This document shows positions 12,923-15,727 of a DNA stretch of 15,727 nucleotides, piece after piece. This DNA comes from JAEUMW01 sp039807745 (GTDB lineage: Bacteria > Pseudomonadota > Gammaproteobacteria > Burkholderiales > JAEUMW01). Within the stretch, counting starts at the first letter, position 1. Each line of letters starts with the position of its first letter. The DNA lies in the NCBI GenBank assembly GCA_039807745.1, contig JBDHRV010000082.1, positions 1-15,727 of the forward strand. Direction: 5' to 3'. The position numbers were made by a program, and so were the translations under genes. The notes beneath the pieces are model-generated. The model worked only from the letters and a program-made list of their open reading frames with translations, made no database searches and had not been told where the DNA came from.

Positions 12923-14293
12923 TCACGCCGGCTCCGCCACGCTCGGCAAGCCGGAAAGCGCCATCGCAAGCTCGCGCTCGTCGTAGACCTGATCGGTGAG
13001 CTTGCCGGCGAAATAGTCGGCATAGGCCTGCATGTCGAAATGGCCGTGGCCGCAGAGGTTGAAGAGGATCGCGCGGCTGACACCTTCTTCGCGACACCGT
13101 TGCGCTTCCTCGATGGCACCGCGGACCGCGTGGTTCGCCTCGGGCGCCGGCACGATGCCTTCGTGCTTCGCGAAGAGGACGCCCGCCTCGAAGCACTGCA
13201 ACTGGTGGTAGGCGCGCGCTTCGATGAGACCCAGCTGCTCGACGTGCGACACGAGTGGTGCCATGCCGTGATAGCGCAGGCCCCCGGCGTGGAAGCCGGG
13301 CGGCATGAAAGACGAACCGAGGGTGTGCATCTTCGTGAGCGGCGTCATGTGGCCGGTGTCGCCGAAGTCGTAAGCGTAGCGCCCGCGGGTCAGGGTGGGG
13401 CATGCTGCCGGCTCGACCGCGACGATCCGCACCTTGCGGCCACCGCGCAATTGGGCGCCCAGGAAGGGGAAAGCGATGCCGGCGAAATTCGACCCGCCGC
13501 CGGTGCATCCGACAATGACGTCGGGGTAGTCGTCCGCGAGCTCGAACTGCTCCATCGCCTCCAGTCCCACCACGGTCTGGTGCAGCAGCACATGGTTCAG
13601 CACCGAGCCCAGCGCATACTTGGTGTCGGCTCGGCTCGCCGCGACCTCCACCGCTTCCGAGATGGCGATACCGAGGCTGCCGTTGCTGTTCGGCGACCGG
13701 GCGAGCACGCCGCGCCCGTATTCCGTCTCCGGCGAGGGGCTCGCGATGCAGCGCGCGCCGTATGTTTCCATCAACGCACGGCGGTAGGGCTTCTGCAGAT
13801 AGGAGATCCTGACCATGAAGACCTCCACTTCGATGCCGAAGACGGCACCCGCGAAGGCGAGCGACGAGCCCCACTGGCCGGCCCCGGTCTCCGTCGTGAT
13901 CCGCTTCACGCCCGCCTCGCGGTTGTAGAACGCTTGCGCGACGGCGGTGTTGGGCTTGTGGCTGCCGGCGGGACTGACCCCTTCGTACTTGTAGTAGATC
14001 CGCGCCGGGGTCTGCAGCGCCCGCTCCAGGCGGCGCGCCCGATACAGCGGGGTGACGCGCCACTGCCGATAGATGTCCCGCACCGGGCCGGGAATCTCGA
14101 TTTCCCGCTCGGTCGATGCCTCCTGCTGGATCAGCGATGCCGGAAAGAGCGGTGCCAGATCGTCGGGGCCGAGCGGCTGCAGCGTGCCGGGGTGCAGCAC
14201 GGGTGGCGGCGGTGCCGGAAGGTCCGCCACGATGTTGTACCAGTGGCGGGGAATGCGGGATTCATCGAGCAGGTACTTGACGCTGTCGTTCAC
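12923..14293 (-). CDS. trpB2: TrpB2-type tryptophan synthase beta chain
   Basis: This is a fold-type II PLP enzyme of about 456 residues, of the TrpB-like (TIGR01415) class, which is longer than classical TrpB. Counted from the first GTG, GSHKPN (112-117) holds the PLP lysine K115 and ETGAGQWG (137-144) the catalytic Glu with the TrpB2-type QWG instead of QHG; a GCTGGGSNFAG run binds the PLP phosphate. It makes tryptophan from indole and serine, usually without a tight TrpA partner; no trpA is in the window. There are two in-frame GTG codons two apart (14299 and 14293). The second is chosen because GAGGA lies at a usable distance from it but only two bases from the first. It is co-directional with the thioesterase upstream (about 100-base gap) and the DUF3301 gene downstream. 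Confidence 0.92.
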   Translation of the reverse strand: MNDSVKYLLDESRIPRHWYNIVADLPAPPPPVLHPGTLQPLGPDDLAPLFPASLIQQEASTEREIEIPGPVRDIYRQWRVTPLYRARRLERALQTPARIYYKYEGVSPAGSHKPNTAVAQAFYNREAGVKRITTETGAGQWGSSLAFAGAVFGIEVEVFMVRISYLQKPYRRALMETYGARCIASPSPETEYGRGVLARSPNSNGSLGIAISEAVEVAASRADTKYALGSVLNHVLLHQTVVGLEAMEQFELADDYPDVIVGCTGGGSNFAGIAFPFLGAQLRGGRKVRIVAVEPAACPTLTRGRYAYDFGDTGHMTPLTKMHTLGSSFMPPGFHAGGLRYHGMAPLVSHVEQLGLIEARAYHQLQCFEAGVLFAKHEGIVPAPEANHAVRGAIEEAQRCREEGVSRAILFNLCGHGHFDMQAYADYFAGKLTDQVYDERELAMALSGLPSVAEPA

Positions 14294-14301
14294 GTTCACG
14301 G

Positions 14302-14306
14302 TCCTC
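14302..14306 (-). promoter_or_regulatory. Ribosome binding site deciding the trpB2 start
   Basis: GAGGA on the minus strand ends two bases before the GTG at 14299 and eight before the GTG at 14293. The spacing favours the second GTG as the start codon. Both give the same protein apart from two residues. Confidence 0.45.
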
Positions 14307-14392
14307 GCGGTGATGGGGTTGGCGAGTGATGGATCGGGTCTTGCCGCGAGGCAGGTCTCATCGCGAGCGGTCCGTCCGACGCGGCTCGCGTC

Positions 14393-14821
14393 TCAGCCGC
14401 CGACGGCACGCCGTCGGAAGTTCTCGGGCACCGGCGCCACCTTGCGCACGCCGTAGTCGAAGAACACGATGCCGGTCTTGCCGCGCGCGACCTCGCGGTT
14501 CGAGGCCTTGTCGTCCATGCGCCAGAGGAGATCGCAGCCGTGCTTGCTGAAATCGGCGGCGGCCATGTGCACGATCATCACCTCGCCGTGGAAAGCCTCG
14601 GAGCGGTACTGCACTGCCGCGTCGGCCACAACGATGCCGACCTGCTCCACGTCCATCTCCCCATAGCCGAGCGACGTGAAGTACCGTGCCCGCGCCTCGG
14701 AGACGACGGTGAGCAGCAGCGCGTTGTCCAGGTGTCCCGTGTAGTTCAGGTGGCTCAAGTAAAGTGTGACCTCCGTGGAGAAGGGCAACTGCTCCGGTAG
14801 ATCGATCTGGATTCGGGCCAT
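14393..14821 (-). CDS. Hotdog-fold acyl-CoA thioesterase family protein
   Basis: The product has 142 residues, the usual length of a single hotdog domain. SHLNYTGHLDNALLL (23-37) followed by SEARARYFTSLGYG is the central-helix motif of the 4-hydroxybenzoyl-CoA thioesterase/YbgC superfamily. The position of the classical catalytic Asp (D17 of Pseudomonas 4HBT) is N26 here. Such an H-x-N-Y-x-x-H pattern marks a recognised thioesterase subfamily rather than a broken gene. The middle has a YRSEAFHGEVMIVHM strand pair typical of the fold. It probably hydrolyses an acyl-CoA; the substrate cannot be told. ATG at 14819-14821 lacks a clear Shine-Dalgarno. It diverges from the plus-strand DUF218 gene across about 120 bases that must hold both promoters, although no convincing -35/-10 pair is visible there. 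Confidence 0.85.
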   Translation of the reverse strand: MARIQIDLPEQLPFSTEVTLYLSHLNYTGHLDNALLLTVVSEARARYFTSLGYGEMDVEQVGIVVADAAVQYRSEAFHGEVMIVHMAAADFSKHGCDLLWRMDDKASNREVARGKTGIVFFDYGVRKVAPVPENFRRRAVGG

Positions 14822-14941
14822 GGGTGGTGGTTTCGCTCAGGCTGCTGCGCGCCGTGCGCTCGGACCAGCCTGCGGATCCGTGGCGCCGTGAGTCACGTTC
14901 CCATCATACAAGACGGGCGAACAAGAGAAACGGAAGTCCCA

Positions 14942-15676
14942 ATGTCTTTCCTCGACCCAGACGATAGCTCGCCCGGCCCACCGCGCATGGACCAGGGGAC
15001 AAGGCTATGGGGCATGCTGCGCCGGCGGCAGGTTCTCGTCCCGACCTGGCGCGGCTGGCTCGCGTTGCTGCTGATCCTGGCTACGCTCGCGTGGCTCGCG
15101 CTACGCGAGGCCCATTCCTTCCTTGCCATGACCGAACCCGTTTCCGGCGGTGCGCTGGTCGTCGAGGGCTGGGCTTCGGATCACGTGCTCGAGCAGGCCG
15201 TCGCGGAATTCGGGCGCGGCTCCTACGAGAAGCTCTATGTCACCGGCGGCCCCATCGAGGCGGGCGCCCCTCTGGCCGAGTATCGAACCTATGCCGAGCG
15301 CGGGGCGGCGGTCCTGCTCAAGCTCGGTCTGGCGGCGGAAGAAGTCCAGGCCGTACCGGCACCGCCGGTGCGCCAGGATCGAACGTATGCCGCCATGATC
15401 GCGCTGCGTCACTGGTTCGAACAGCATGGATCGATGCCCGCGAAGGTGCACCTCGTCACCCGGGGTCCGCATGCGCGGCGCTCCCGACTTGTGTTGCAGC
15501 ACGCGCTCGGAGAGCGCGTGGAAGTGGGCGTGACGGCAGTTCCCGTCCTGGAGTACGACACCGTTCACTGGTGGCGGTCGAGCGCCGGCGTTCGCGATGT
15601 CATCGGGGAGGCGCTCGCGTACAGCTACGTTCGTTGGTTTCCGCCAGAGGCTGCGCTTGCCTCTGAGCATCGGTGA
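14942..15676 (+). CDS. Membrane-anchored DUF218 (YdcF/SanA/ElyC-like) protein
   Basis: The product has 244 residues from ATG 14942, which follows CGGAAGTCCCA (GGAA at a good distance); an in-frame GTG at 14888 would add 18 residues but has no ribosome site. About 35 polar residues lead into one transmembrane helix (about 37-53, GWLALLLILATLAWLAL), then a DUF218 domain: ALVVEGW, the acidic VLEQAVAEFGRGSYEKLYV segment, VTGGP, a long LLKLGL helix and a VHLVTRGPHARRSRL run. The helix-then-domain topology suggests an inner-membrane protein with a periplasmic or cytoplasmic DUF218 lobe. Relatives act in cell-envelope maintenance, but none has a firmly assigned reaction. It is the only complete plus-strand gene in the window. 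The 51 bases after its stop show no recognisable feature. Confidence 0.83.
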   Translation: MSFLDPDDSSPGPPRMDQGTRLWGMLRRRQVLVPTWRGWLALLLILATLAWLALREAHSFLAMTEPVSGGALVVEGWASDHVLEQAVAEFGRGSYEKLYVTGGPIEAGAPLAEYRTYAERGAAVLLKLGLAAEEVQAVPAPPVRQDRTYAAMIALRHWFEQHGSMPAKVHLVTRGPHARRSRLVLQHALGERVEVGVTAVPVLEYDTVHWWRSSAGVRDVIGEALAYSYVRWFPPEAALASEHR

Positions 15677-15727
15677 GACGCGCGCAATCCGACAGACACC
15701 TTCCGATTCTGGGATCGGTCTACTTAG

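Noticed and set aside
14300..14392. Terminator-like GCGAGC/GCTCGC pair between the thioesterase and trpB2
   Set aside because: The loop is long, the inner bases do not pair well and there is no T-run.

Overview
The window is GC-rich DNA (by eye about two thirds G+C). It looks like a chromosomal segment of a Pseudomonadota bacterium, most likely a beta- or gammaproteobacterium. Supporting this are the gene types (a DUF3301 protein, TrpB2, an AI-2E-type permease, a bacterial tRNA-Ser with encoded CCA), Shine-Dalgarno-led starts and frequent GTG starts. Nearly everything is on the minus strand; only a partial gene at the left edge and a DUF218 gene at the right edge are on the plus strand.

Left and centre (69-11019, minus strand): eleven closely packed co-directional genes that read as one long operon transcribed from right to left. 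In transcription order they are: arsS (radical SAM enzyme of the arsenosugar family); a PhnD-type periplasmic oxyanion/phosphonate-binding protein; a PhnE-type permease; a TVP38/TMEM64 membrane domain fused to a MerA-like disulfide reductase; a secreted DUF547 protein; a family-2 glycosyltransferase of the 'rSAM/selenodomain-associated transferase 2' type; a metallophosphoesterase-like protein; two tandem copies of 'rSAM/selenodomain-associated transferase 1', the first of which has lost key motifs; a secreted DUF3047 protein; and a stand-alone FAD/NAD(P) oxidoreductase of the type elsewhere fused to SelD. Three junctions are 4-base start/stop overlaps, and most others are 3-55 base gaps.

Working model (inference): the two transport proteins handle an oxyanion or organo-arsenic/phosphonate compound. 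ArsS attaches a 5'-deoxyadenosyl group to a methylated arsenical. The phosphoesterase-like protein and the transferases then trim and decorate the resulting ribose. The two flavoprotein reductases and the DedA-like membrane domain deal with redox state and with the membrane, and DUF547/DUF3047 act in the envelope. No arsM methyltransferase, arsR regulator or PhnC ATPase is present in the window.

Right part (11120-12897): an AI-2E-family permease, a tRNA-Ser(CGA) with a plausible stable-RNA promoter, and a small DUF3301 membrane-anchored protein. Far right (12923-15676): a TrpB2-type tryptophan synthase beta chain, a hotdog-fold thioesterase, and a divergently transcribed membrane-anchored DUF218 (YdcF/SanA/ElyC-like) protein. 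These look like ordinary chromosomal genes.

Left edge: the last 24 codons of a plus-strand gene carrying a haem c motif (CVECH), which overlaps the last operon gene tail to tail. No stretch longer than 300 bases lacks a gene. No IS element, CRISPR array, integrase or phage gene was seen.
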